Of a stretch of 64,000 bases of DNA, positions 23,240 to 31,841 are shown piece by piece. The position numbers and the translations under genes are program-made. The DNA is taken from positions 1 through 64,000 of the forward strand of contig QRDG01001901.1 of assembly GCA_012064385.1 (NCBI GenBank), written 5' to 3'. Source of the DNA: Puccinellia tenuiflora. Its lineage: Eukaryota > Streptophyta > Magnoliopsida > Poales > Poaceae. The notes below the pieces were generated by a model that worked only from the letters and a program-made list of their open reading frames with translations, made no database searches and was not told the DNA's origin. Each line of letters opens with the position of its first letter. The first letter of the stretch is position 1.

Positions 23240-23868
23240 TCAAATTGTGCTCGTCAAACGAGTGACAAAAGGAACCCCAACATGGGTATCTCTTTCAGGT
23301 AGAAGCTGAACAAGGTGGTACTTCTCATGGTTCTTCAGATCAACTCTTTCGGCAACTATGTAGCTATCCTCTTCTTCACTCTCTAAATCCTCATTCGAAT
23401 GACAGTCAGTAGAATCCTCGTCATTGTCCTCTGCATTATTGCCAAAGTCCATAATGACAACAGAGATCTTGGGATTTCGTCTTATCATGGTAAAAACTAA
23501 CATGTCTCCTACTCTCAGATTGTTCAGCTTGATCAACTGTTCCCATCCTTTGCCGTACAAGCGAGTCTTGCTATGTCTATTTTTCACATGAATTTTGTAT
23601 TTGCCCCCAAGGGCACGAAACACCAAACTTTTGCGTACTAACTCGTTGAACTCTAGCCGAGCATAGCATGGTATAATCTGTGCAACAATAAGAAGAAGAA
23701 ACAGACAAATTATAGTATATATAAGATATATAAACACAAATACAAGTATATTTGAACACTTAATTATTTTCTTACCAACGAATTGCGGTGGAACTCCTAC
23801 AGATAAACACTGAAGGATCCAGTGTAGTTCCTGCCTGCGCAATTATGTTTGCATAATACGCATGCCAT
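23240..23868 (-). pseudogene. B3-domain (REM-like) protein gene with a premature stop
   Basis: On the minus strand an exon at 23776-23875 (ATG at 23866-23868, reading MACVLCKHNC) joins in phase, across a 98-bp intron with GTAAG and TTGCACAG borders (23678-23775), to a long exon 23240-23677. The joined reading resembles a plant B3 DNA-binding domain: 'CYARLEFNELVRKSL', 'RLYGKGWEQ' and 'NNLRVGDMLVFTM', the last being a typical B3 C-terminal strand motif. An acidic linker follows, then 'VGVPFVTRLTST', which I recall from REM-type proteins. A TAG at 23797-23799 stops translation after 23 codons. A later start would lose the first B3 strands. B3 proteins are nuclear transcription factors; this copy is probably a pseudogene. 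The gene may be 3'-truncated at about 23240. Confidence 0.6.
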
Positions 23869-23875
23869 ATCTATC

Positions 23876-24200
23876 CTGTTAATTAATTAGTTAAAATAAG
23901 CATGAAAATCACAAAATAGTACATATTGCACAACAGATTCGCGCGAGATAATTAGTTAAACTAGCTACTAGAACAAATTACTGAAGTAGCGAGAGTCAGC
24001 GGCCGATCCCCGGCCGATGCCACGGTGCAGTTCTCGATCGAAGGCATCGAGCGGTTGCTGCAGGCAGCCGACCGGCCCACCAGTGCCGCGCATGGAGCCG
24101 GCCATCGATCTGGAGTGAATCTAAGCTAGCGGCGGAGCTATCGGAGAAGATCTAAGCCAGTCGAAATGCTGTATCTAATTAACGGCAAGAGAGACGAGAA
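23876..24200 (-). other. Probable 5' leader and first intron of the B3 pseudogene
   Basis: An intron-like stretch (about 23876-23981) has the minus-strand borders CA|GTAATT and AATTAACAG. Upstream of it lies GC-rich sequence to about 24130, which would be a leader exon. It has an ATG near 24105, but its frame does not join exon 2 openly, so it looks untranslated. The region 24200-24450 is GC-rich on the promoter side, with no clear TATA box. Confidence 0.4.
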
Positions 24201-24580
24201 CACACCTGAGCTCGGGAGAGGGAGAGTGCGCGTGACGAGGAACGGCGGCCGGTGGAGTAGAGGGGCAGCGACGGGCAACGTTTAGGGGTTTGGAGGAGGG
24301 ACGGCCGGGGACGAGGGCAAGGGGCGTGCACTGTGAGTGTCAGGGTCGAGATAGGGTTTGAGTGGAGGCAATGGGGAAAATCCCCCGTCCCCTCCCGGTT
24401 CCAATTTTGAGCCAAATTGTTTTGGCTTTACCGCCAATATTCAACCTCCGGACCGAAAATATATGTGTTCGGGTACTCCGGAATTTTATATAATCATAAA
24501 AACATCAAAAAAAAAGGAAAATTGGTTCTAAGATTAAGATAAGGTGTATGTATCTTTAATAATGTGAAATTAAGTTCATA

Positions 24581-24682
24581 TATTCTTCAAAAGACTAGGA
24601 CACTATACATAGTATATGTTTCAATCTCAATGTTTTTTTATCCTATTCTTCAAAAGACTAGGACACTATACATAGTATATGT
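24581..24682. repeat. Pair of 39-bp perfect direct repeats
   Basis: The 39 bases at 24581-24619 recur at 24644-24682, 63 bases downstream. Each copy contains a small inverted repeat (ACTATACATAGT). Most likely a local duplication; there is no coding potential around it. 24450-24580 is AT-rich with nothing recognised. Confidence 0.8.
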
Positions 24683-24699
24683 ATCAAAAGATGAGGCAA

Positions 24700-24830
24700 G
24701 TATCGCAAACAAAGGCATCGCCTAGTGGTGGGGAGGGGCTGATGCCTTCCCACAGACCCAAGTTCGAGTCCTTGTACTCGCATTTGTGATCATATTGCAC
24801 CTTGTGGCTTATCTGACATGTTTAAGTAGG
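24700..24830 (+). mobile_element. Probable tRNA-derived SINE
   Basis: The segment holds a polymerase III box A-like GCCTAGTGGTGGGG (about 24719-24732) and a box B GTTCGAGTCC at 24762-24771, about 30 bases apart as in tRNA-derived SINEs such as the grass Au SINE. The boundaries are uncertain. I see no clear poly-A or T-rich tail or TSD, so a partial copy is possible. Confidence 0.5.
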
Positions 24831-24864
24831 ACATGATGGGAGTATACATTGAGATGATCTCAAT

Positions 24865-25287
24865 GTATGGTCGCATCCATGTTATACATACTCATACCAA
24901 ATAAGTTTTTTCCCGTTTAATTTGGATGCAATTTCAAATTTTTAAAAATCGAATCCGTTTTTTTGGAATGTTGATACAAATTATGAATTTTAAGAGTTAT
25001 GTTAAATCAGAATCCAAAGTTTATTATTTGCAAGTTTAGTATGGTCGCATCCATGCTATACATACTCATACTAAATAAGTTTTTTTCCGTTTAATTTGGA
25101 TGCAATTTCATATTTTTAAGTCGCATCCATGCTATACTCATACAAATAAGGTTTTTCCCGTTTAATTTGGATGCAATTACATAATTTTAAATTTGAAATC
25201 TGTTTTATGGATTGTTTGATATAAATTATAAATTTTAGGAGTTATGTTAAATCAGAAGCCAAAGTTTATTATTTGCAAGTTTGGTAG
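24865..25287. repeat. Three imperfect tandem copies of an AT-rich repeat
   Basis: Copies start at 24865 and 25039 ('gtatggtcgcatccatg') and at 25120 (from 'gtcgcatccatg'). Copies 1 and 3 are about 170 bp and end 'tttattatttgcaagttt'. Copy 2 is cut to about 80 bp. All share 'cccgtttaatttggatgcaa'. No coding sequence was seen; probably duplicated parts of an unidentified element. Confidence 0.7.
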
Positions 25288-25329
25288 ATTAATGCCACCA
25301 CAAGCCACACGTACGTACTTGCAAGTTTG

Positions 25330-25597
25330 TTCTAACAAAAATAAATATCATATGATAACTCACCAGAGACCGCGAAAAACAAGAGCCGTCTAAACAGGAA
25401 GCTGCGCCGATCACGTATAGTAGCCATCTCCAGTGGATCTATTTTTAGAGACGGGTGATAATATGAACCGTCGCAGTGTCTGTCGGAAGACGGACACACA
25501 ATTTGAACCGTGCGAGGTCCTTTATCCCAGACGGCTAATATTTCCTTTCCTTCGGCTGGCTCTAGTTCCATCTCTTATGTGAGGTTTTGTACTAGTG
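25330..25597 (-). mobile_element. Fragment with one CACTA-type end
   Basis: The right edge, read on the minus strand, is CACTAGTACAAAACC, a CACTA-type terminal sequence. It is followed by subterminal GC-rich motifs (CGTCTG, GACGG, ACCGTC). No matching left terminus was found, so this is a fragment or a one-ended remnant. Confidence 0.45.
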
Positions 25598-25639
25598 AGT
25601 GTTGAATGGTGTGTTCTCTTTTCAAACACTATTGTTTTA

Positions 25640-26050
25640 ACTTGCTAGTAATTCTTTGTGTCGTGCGTCCATTCTTGTAACTACTAAATCTTAATTTTTT
25701 ATGCCCAAAATTCATTTTTAATTTGAGGATTGGTGGAGTTTTGGAAATAACTATCAAGGAATTGCTAAAAATGTAGAGGACTCATCTATCAACAAAAATT
25801 TCCATGCTAGAACCACTAACCTTGCAGGAGCCTTAACACATGGTGTAAGAAGAAGAAACATCTTCAACAAGAAATTGACTCTATTCAAGATCAGATCAAC
25901 AATATTCAAATGCAACCGGTGTAGCTCCAGGACCATTCCCTTGAGGTAAATCTAGTATCCCACTATGAACAAAAAATGACTAAGGTCACCAAATATTGTC
26001 GTCAACAAGGAAAAAGACAAGCTACCCAAGGCACCAAATACGACCTTCTT
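25640..26050 (+). pseudogene. Decayed LINE ORF2 fragment, left part
   Basis: The end of this stretch reads 'NTTFFHNVV' in one frame, the motif found in plant LINE polymerase ORFs just before the reverse transcriptase domain. Upstream, the frames are interrupted but keep a charged, helical character. The reading resumes after the insertion, at 28069. The identification rests on this short motif and the split arrangement. Confidence 0.45.
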
Positions 26051-26063
26051 CCATAATGTTGTT

Positions 26064-28055
26064 TTTGACGAAACCTCGTCAGAGGGCGGGGAGCTCCCGC
26101 ATTGCATTATAGAAGAAGAGAGTTGGTCCAGTTAATAAGGGAAACCGGACCCAAAACCGTACAATGCACGGTTAATTTACGGAAACCGGCAGAAACCGCA
26201 CATTACAAATCATGGGACATCGTCTGTGCCGGAAACAAGGGCACCTAGACCCAAGCTCAGAAGCGACACCTCATATCCAACAGAGACAACCTCCCCAAAC
26301 ACACACCAACTCTCGCCAGTAGAGATGCACCAAAGTGCACCCTCCCAACATGAGAGATCAAGCATTGATCTCTACTAAGGCGCGAACAGCCTCCATCACC
26401 TTTGGCGTGTGTTGATTCGTGTACATCTGCAAATAATGTTGCATCTTCTCATTGAGGACCTCCTCAGTGGCTTTCCCTTTGCTCTTGAGCTTCGGTAACT
26501 CCCCAAAAGCCTCCGCCCGTCTAAACTCGGCGCGCTTGGCTGTTGGAATATCACAATTTTTGTTTTTCTTGTCCAACCGGCTGCTGCGTCGCCCAATGAG
26601 AGAAGGAGCAGCCTCCCCAACCTGCATGCGCGCGCAAGCAAATTCTTTCAAGAACTCCTCCATCGATGAAGGTGAGGCCTTCTCATGTGGCTCTTCAACA
26701 TCAACCTGGACCGTCTCCTCCATGGTCTTCTCCTCAGAATTAGGTGCACCAAAATCCTGCCTTGTCGAAGGCACAACAAGCTCCACAACAAACTCCTCCA
26801 ATGCCGGAGCCATAACAGACTCCACAGCAAGCTCCTGCTGATTTGGCATGACTGACACCCTCGGAGAGACGCCTTCCGAAGCAACCAACGGCTTAGAAGT
26901 CAAGGCGAGCAACGACGCTGAATTGTTCACCTCCCTAGGGGAGAAACAACCAAAGAGCTCCAAAGCCCCACCATCTGAGAAGCCAACATTGATCACAGCT
27001 ACAGGAGGCGGCGCTAGAGACGACTGCACTACAGCGGGCGCACGCGCAAGACCTTCCACAGCAACCTCAGCCCTCTCCAACAAGCTCCCAATCCGCTCGA
27101 GCAAGCCTTGCAATGACTCCGTCACAGCACGCAGAGGCTGGACCACCTCCTCGACCTGAGACAGAGCCAAGCCCTGCAGCTCAGCCCGCAACAACTCCGC
27201 TTGCTCCTCGAAGACGGACCTTAGCGTCGCGTCTGGTGGAGCTAGCGCACTAGCAGACGTAGAGCCAGACGCCGGCTGCGCACAGATCGGAGGGCCCCGG
27301 TCCTCGTGCGGAGGCGCAGCAACCGAAGCCCAGGAGCGGTCCAAGGGACGGCACAGACCGGCTGTAGGCGAACCACTGGAATTGTTAGCTTGGCTGGCCT
27401 GCTGGTGCTGCCAACAGTCTCACTCACGGTGGCCAGACCGGCCACAGGCAAGGCACCTGACGCGACCGTGACAAGCAGCCACGCGGTGGTCGGGGGCCAA
27501 GCAGCGGAAGCACCGGCCGTGCACTCTCCGCCTGAAAGCCATCGCACGGTCTTCACCCCCTCTATGAGGAGAGGGGGGCGGCAAGTTCCGCTGCGGGCGA
27601 CGGCGGTTGCGCACCTCCTGCCAACCCAGCTCGTCGCTGACATCCTCCGGACCAGCGGACGGCGGCCCCACCACCTCCGGCGTGAAGTTGGGAGGGAGCC
27701 TGTGGGAGGAGGCGGCAGCTGGGGTGGGCCGGTCGGCCCTGCCGCGGAGAGCAGCTTGTCGCCAGCGGGAGGAGCCCTGGGTGCCCCATCTCCCACACCA
27801 AAGGCCACCGGAGAGCAAGCTTGATTTGGATCTGGATCGGGACAACCTGCAACTTTGCGGCTGGGACTAGGAGGAGGAAGGTCAAAGGCAAAGGAGAGGT
27901 CGTGGGGGGTTGGAGAGGCCATGGGGCATGGTTTGGAGGGAGGAGGGGCTGGCGGAGCGGAGCTAGGCGGCGGCGGCGGCCGCTGAGTCGCCAGCAGAGT
28001 CGCGAGGGAGTTTCCTGCTGTGTCCCTTGTTCATATGACGTGGGTTAATAATCAT
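26064..28055 (-). mobile_element. LINE-like retroposon insertion with a 13-bp target duplication
   Basis: A 2.0-kb block is flanked by CCATAATGTTGTT (26051-26063) and CCATAATTTTGTT (28056-28068), identical except for one base. The minus-strand 3' end is at the left and shows a short A run (TTTTT on the plus strand at 26062-26066). The block carries an ORF1-like gene on the minus strand and no polymerase ORF. TSD length, the A run and the ORF1 gene fit target-primed reverse transcription of a LINE or of a LINE-mobilised sequence. Confidence 0.65.
26358..27922 (-). pseudogene. Zinc-knuckle ORF1-like gene of the retroposon
   Basis: Reading starts at 27922 (MASPTPHDLSFAFDLPPPSP, Pro-rich). It shifts frame somewhere around 27700-27800, runs through 'GWQEVRNRRRPQRN' and reaches two zinc knuckles near 27425-27490 (C-x2-C-x4-H-x4-C type). 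Inside the second knuckle a TGA at 27420-27422 interrupts the frame, which then stays open to 26358. The C-terminal part is Ala/Glu-rich with a leucine-rich helical segment and a basic patch (RRSSRLDKKNKNC). Plant LINE ORF1 proteins carry such knuckles and bind RNA. The usual DUF4283-like fold is not evident. The long plus-strand frame 27306-27824 is its antisense shadow. Confidence 0.6.
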
Positions 28056-28068
28056 CCATAATTTTGTT

Positions 28069-28200
28069 CAAAAACCATGAATGTCGTAATCACATATTAT
28101 CCATTAGAAACACTAATGGTAATAATCTCTTTGGTCATGAGGATATTGCAAATGAGCTTTAAACTAACCTTGAACAGTCTGCCCCATGGCTTGCTCTCCG
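28069..28200 (+). pseudogene. Decayed LINE ORF2 fragment, right part
   Basis: Directly after the right TSD a frame reads 'FKNHECRNHILSIRNTNG' and 'FGHEDIANEL', resembling the part of plant LINE ORF2 that follows the 'FFHN' motif. It is in a different frame from the left part and has a TAA after 'ANEL'. The fragment soon becomes unreadable. Confidence 0.45.
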
Positions 28201-28772
28201 TATTGAGAGGGAGGGGCAGTGTGCGCTCGAGGGACCTCCGTGGAGCTCGACCTCACCATCGCCAACGTGGGTGAGGCGCAACACATGCTTCAGGGCATAC
28301 CTCTAGCTCAAGTGCGTCCTTAGATCTCATAAATCTACAGGTTAATTCTAGACATTTGGGTGACCCTGGAAGTGGACGAGGATAGGAGCATGCCAACAAG
28401 TAGCGGGTAGAACAGAAGGACATGGCAAGGGCGAGATCGATGGGTAGGAGGGGTGAGTAGCAGTGGGGAAAAATAATTCCTATTGAGGAGAGATACAAAG
28501 AGTAAGGTTCAAATGAATCTTACACTAAAACATGTATAGATACGGATGGAAAGAGAAATGATAAAACATCTTATATTTTGATACGGAGGGAGTACTATTT
28601 TAGTACGGGACACACTTGACAGGATATGTGGCTGTGGCTACATTGAGGACAACCAAGTCATCGGTGCCAATTGATGACTACATGGCCATTTTTTACTTTT
28701 GGCATGATGTGGCTGCCCTTGAGGCCTTATGGTCTAACCTTATTTGTACATTGGAGACACCCTAACTTACTC
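28201..28772. other. Unassigned sequence with a Stowaway-like MITE end
   Basis: 28201-28560 shows no gene or element I recognise. At about 28570-28597 'tattttgatacggagggagta' matches a terminus of grass Stowaway/mariner MITEs (reverse of the TACTCCCTCCGT type). No partner terminus is visible within 300 bases to the left, so only an end is preserved. Confidence 0.4.
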
Positions 28773-29153
28773 GGGGCTTCTTTGGATTGCAGGATTTTGA
28801 AAAACGTAGCAATAGAAAGATACATGATCGGGTGTCACGCGAGTGGATCCTACATGGTTTTAGAATTCAAGAATTCTACAACAATGTCTTTAAATGGTGC
28901 ACAGGAAATAAACTCATGAATTTTGGAGGATTTATGAGAGTGGGTAGAAAGAGATAGATTGAAAGTTAATTGGACTTTTCAAAGAAAAATTAAAATGAGA
29001 TAAGAATTCATGTTGAAATTACTATGGAATTCATGGATAGCGATGAATTCCTCCACGAATTCCATAGAAATTTAATAGGCTCAATCCTATGATCTAAAGA
29101 GTTTCCATAGAAAACTTATAAGAATATGAAAATTCTGCAATCCAAAGAGGCCT
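28773..29153. mobile_element. MITE-like element with about 25-bp inverted ends
   Basis: The left end GGCTTCTTTGGATTGCAGGA (28775 onward) and the right end, reverse complement GGCCTCTTTGGATTGCAGAA (up to 29152), are inverted repeats differing at few positions. The 380-bp AT-rich interior has no coding sequence. I could not define a TSD, so the superfamily (hAT or Harbinger) is open. Confidence 0.6.
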
Positions 29154-29192
29154 CAAACAGACCTCTCTTTCCTGCCGTAAGACAAAATCTAA

Positions 29193-30303
29193 GGAAACCT
29201 CTAGCAGTGACCATAAAACGCCGGGAACTGTCTGCGGCTTTACGGGCTCAAGCCCTTTTTTGGGCAAGAACAGAGCCCGTAAAGCCGCCTCGGCTCGAAA
29301 ACTTTTTTCGGGCGCCTGAGGCACATAAGTGGATAAGTAGAGGCCGGCGCCCCATTTCCAGTTCACGCCTCCAGTCCCTCCACCTCCCTCCGACGAGAAA
29401 TCCCTCGCTCTGCCACACAGATCCGCCTCCTTCCGACGACAAATTTCTCGCTCCACCGCCAGATCCGCCTCCTCCGCGCCGCCATGCCGCTGAAGCAAAC
29501 CACCCCGAAGCGTGACGCGTCCTCCCGCCTCGCCATCAACCCTTCTGATCTCTCCGACGAGGCAAGGCAGCGCCTCGTTGCCTCCGACGGCGCGAGGAAG
29601 CGGGCGGCGCGGGCCTTCATCAACGTAGGCGCCGCAGTGCCGAAGAAGTTGTTGTACCGCGTCGTGCCGGAGTTCGACCGCCTCCGTGCCGCCGCCAGGA
29701 GCGGCGAGAGAAGCTCGTTCGGCGCCGGCGCGGGGAGCTCTTCCGGCGCGATGGTGAGGAGGGGGGGGGGCGGAGGAGGTCGAGGGGTACGACGCCGACG
29801 CATTCGGCCGCTCGTTAGCCATGCTCGACTTCGTTCTCGAGAACACGGTCGACGCCGTCGTGGCGACCCTGTGCGACCGGTCGGCGGAGGAGGCAGCGGA
29901 GCTCGAGGCGTAGCGCCCCGCCACACCAAGGTCAACGACGTGCTCCTCGACCAGGGCATCGCCATCTCGCTCGCGGAGCCCGTCCCTGTCGTCTCCTCCG
30001 ACAAGGAATGAGCGGCGCCGCTCCGCCTCTATGTCGCCGCGTCGCCCCGACATCTGTGTCGCCGCGCCGCCCCTAGGTAGGTTTAGGGCTAGGGTTAGAG
30101 CGTAAGTTCTTTTGCTTCTCCGGTGATCGCCGTCGGCGTATTTTGGTTGTAATCGGTGATCCCCGCCGCTGCTCGTTCGTGTTCGGTATTCAGTCTCTGA
30201 TCTGCGCGGGGTATTTTCGACGCGAAAACACCCAACGCGAACTGAAAATCGTATTTTCAGTTTTAGTTTCGCATTTTACAGGCCGACTCTGTTAGAGATG
30301 CTC
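29193..30303 (+). mobile_element. Harbinger-like element 1, carrying an unrecognised ORF
   Basis: The right end, read on the minus strand, is GAGCATCTCTAACAGAGTCG, followed by the target TAA (30304-30306). GAGCATCTCTAACAG-type termini with TAA/TTA targets belong to PIF/Harbinger-like elements of grasses. A degenerate left end (GGAAACCTCTAGCAGTG after TAA, 29190-29192) is the best candidate for the other terminus. The subterminal region contains a strong hairpin with 16-base arms (29234-29249, 29273-29288). The element abuts element 2 and shares its leader motif 'aacagagccc'. Confidence 0.5.
29484..30011 (+). pseudogene. Unrecognised ORF of Harbinger-like element 1
   Basis: Starts MPLKQTTPKRDASS. 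Residues 30-70 contain 'SDEARQRLVASDGARKR', and later 'PEFDRLRAA'. At a run of Gs (29760-29770) the frame shifts. The alternative frame gives 'GYDADAFGRSLAMLDF' and 'EEAAELEA', which align with the protein in element 2; near 29908 extra bases return it to the first frame ('TKVNDVLLDQGIAISLAEP', ending 'VVSSDKE'). So it is a decayed paralogue of the 30683 ORF. No transposase or Myb/trihelix motif is visible and I do not recognise the family. Codon use is very GC-rich at third positions. The long minus-strand frames over this region are shadows. Confidence 0.6.
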
Positions 30304-30306
30304 TAA

Positions 30307-31541
30307 GAGCATCACTAGCAGTGCCCTCATTCTGGTCAAACCCTCAAATTAACTGCTTTTTTGAGGGTTGAGGCCGAAAGTTGGCGCGGAACAGAGCCCT
30401 CAAACCCGTAAACCCGCAAAAAAATTTGAAGGCCCAGCCCTCAAACTCCATCCCAACCTGCACAAACACGGGTCGAGAGGCAAAAAACGCAGGGCCCTGC
30501 ATTCTGGTCAACGACGCGTCGCGGGAGGGAAAAATTCCCCAACCGCCTCGAGCCCTCCTCCTTCCCTGCGCCGCCGCCGGCCGAACCCAGCCGCCATGGC
30601 CCCTCCCGCGAGCGCCCGCGCCCCGCCGCCGAACCCCGCGCCCGGCCGCGCCTCGAGCGCCCCCGCGCAGCCACCTCCCGCCATGGCGCCGAAGCGGGAA
30701 CGAGATGCGCCGCTCCCTGGCGACGACCGTTTCGGCGGAGACTACTCCGACGCGAAGCGGGCGCAGATCGTCCGCAGTGACGGCGCACGGAAGCGCGGCG
30801 TATGGAGGTACGGGGCGGGCCGGTGCGCTGCGACTTGCCGGAGTTTGACCGGCTCCGGAGGGCGCGGGAGCGGGAGATCGACCGGCGCCGTCGCGACCAG
30901 CTCCTCTCCGCGGGCGCCAGCAGCTCCTCCGCGGGCGCCAGCAGCTCGTCCGCCGCGCCAGGCCCTCCTCCGCCGGCGGGCTACGACCCTGAGCACTACG
31001 GCGTCACGCTCGGGCCGGAGGACTTCATCCCCGACGATCAATTCGAGCGCACGCTGGCGGCGACGCTGCTTCGGTCCCAGAACGAGGCGGCGGAGTTCGC
31101 CGCCAAGATCAAGCGCGACGAGGTCCTCATGGAGCAGACGCTGATCATCAGCCAGCTCCCGCCCGTCATCGTCCTCGACTCCGACGAGGAGTGAAGATCC
31201 TCCACCGCTGCGTCGCCGCCGCGCCCGTGGCTCCGGTGAGGAGCAAATTTTGTGTAGTTCTAGGGTTTCGACGGCGACGTGTAGTTCTAGGGTTTGCATT
31301 TTGTGTAGATACAACGTTGAAATCGATCTGTAGCAGGTTTGGATGTTGAATCGATCTGTAGAACATCTATCAGTATGATGAACTTTGTTCCCGCGAAAAT
31401 TTGGATGTTGAATTTCAGATTTGCAGGTTCGTTTGCGGGCTCTGTTCTTCGCGGCCCCATTTCTCGCGCAAGAACAAGTAAAACCCGACCCCTAAAATTG
31501 TTTTGCAGGTTGCCGTTTTGAGGGCACTGCTAGTGATGCTC
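30307..31541 (+). mobile_element. Harbinger-like element 2, perfect 23-bp inverted ends, TSD TAA
   Basis: 1235 bp flanked by TAA at 30304-30306 and 31542-31544. Both ends begin GAGCATCACTAGCAGTGCCC (read inward) and agree for 23 bases. Looser inverted similarity with 'aacagagccc' blocks lies about 75-100 bases inside each end. It carries one ORF and no transposase, so it would be mobilised in trans. The superfamily is inferred from TSD and terminus. Confidence 0.75.
30683..31193 (+). pseudogene. Unrecognised ORF of Harbinger-like element 2
   Basis: Starts MAPKRERDAPLPGDD and reads 'SDAKRAQIVRSDGARKRG'. One frameshift near 30795-30830 moves it into the frame 'CDLPEFDRLRRARER', a Ser-rich linker, 'PAGYDPEHYGVTLGPEDF', 'NEAAEFAAKIKRDEVLMEQ' and the acidic end 'VIVLDSDEE'. 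About 170 residues in all. It aligns from end to end with the ORF in element 1 (shared: SDGARKR, PEFDRLR, GYD, EEAAE/NEAAE, VVSSD/VLDSD). No catalytic or DNA-binding family is recognised. One indel makes this copy non-functional unless it is a sequencing error. Confidence 0.6.
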
Positions 31542-31544
31542 TAA

Positions 31545-31690
31545 CACAGTAAACGCTCATCAACCGGGATTACAAGCTGTTCGCTGCGCTGTAGATGCTC
31601 TAAAACCGCGTGGTGTTACGGCCAAATTGTGCTAGGCGCCAGGCAACTTGCAGAAAAGGGCAACAAATTTACGCAAAAGCCCTAATCCGT
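31545..31690. other. Another Harbinger-type end and gene-proximal sequence
   Basis: At 31584-31599 'gctgtagatgctctaa' reads on the minus strand as TTAGAGCATCTACAGC, a further terminus of the same general type. Its partner was not identified; it may belong to an older element into which the others inserted. The remainder leads into the 5' side of the Sel1-like gene. Confidence 0.35.
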
Positions 31691-31841
31691 TTCCTATTTG
31701 TATTTCTCATCTCCTCGCGCCTCCCCTGTTTTTTTCCTCTGTTCTCCCCACCGCGGCGGCTGCGGGGTCCTACCCAAGAAATTAAGCCCAAACATCGCCG
31801 CCGGCCACCTCGCGTCTACCTTCGGAGGAGGAAGCAGCCTC

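Noticed and set aside
24105..24130. ATG in the GC-rich leader as start of the B3 protein
   Set aside because: Splicing at the GTAATT donor into exon 2 gives an immediate stop in that frame, so the ATG at 23866-23868 fits better.
27306..27824. 172-codon plus-strand frame
   Set aside because: It is antisense to the zinc-knuckle ORF1-like gene, whose knuckle motifs are on the minus strand.
29094..30053. 319-codon minus-strand frame
   Set aside because: Low-complexity shadow of the plus-strand ORF in Harbinger-like element 1; it shows no domain, and the paralogue at 30683 supports the plus strand.
30742..31314. 190-codon minus-strand frame
   Set aside because: Antisense shadow of the ORF in element 2.
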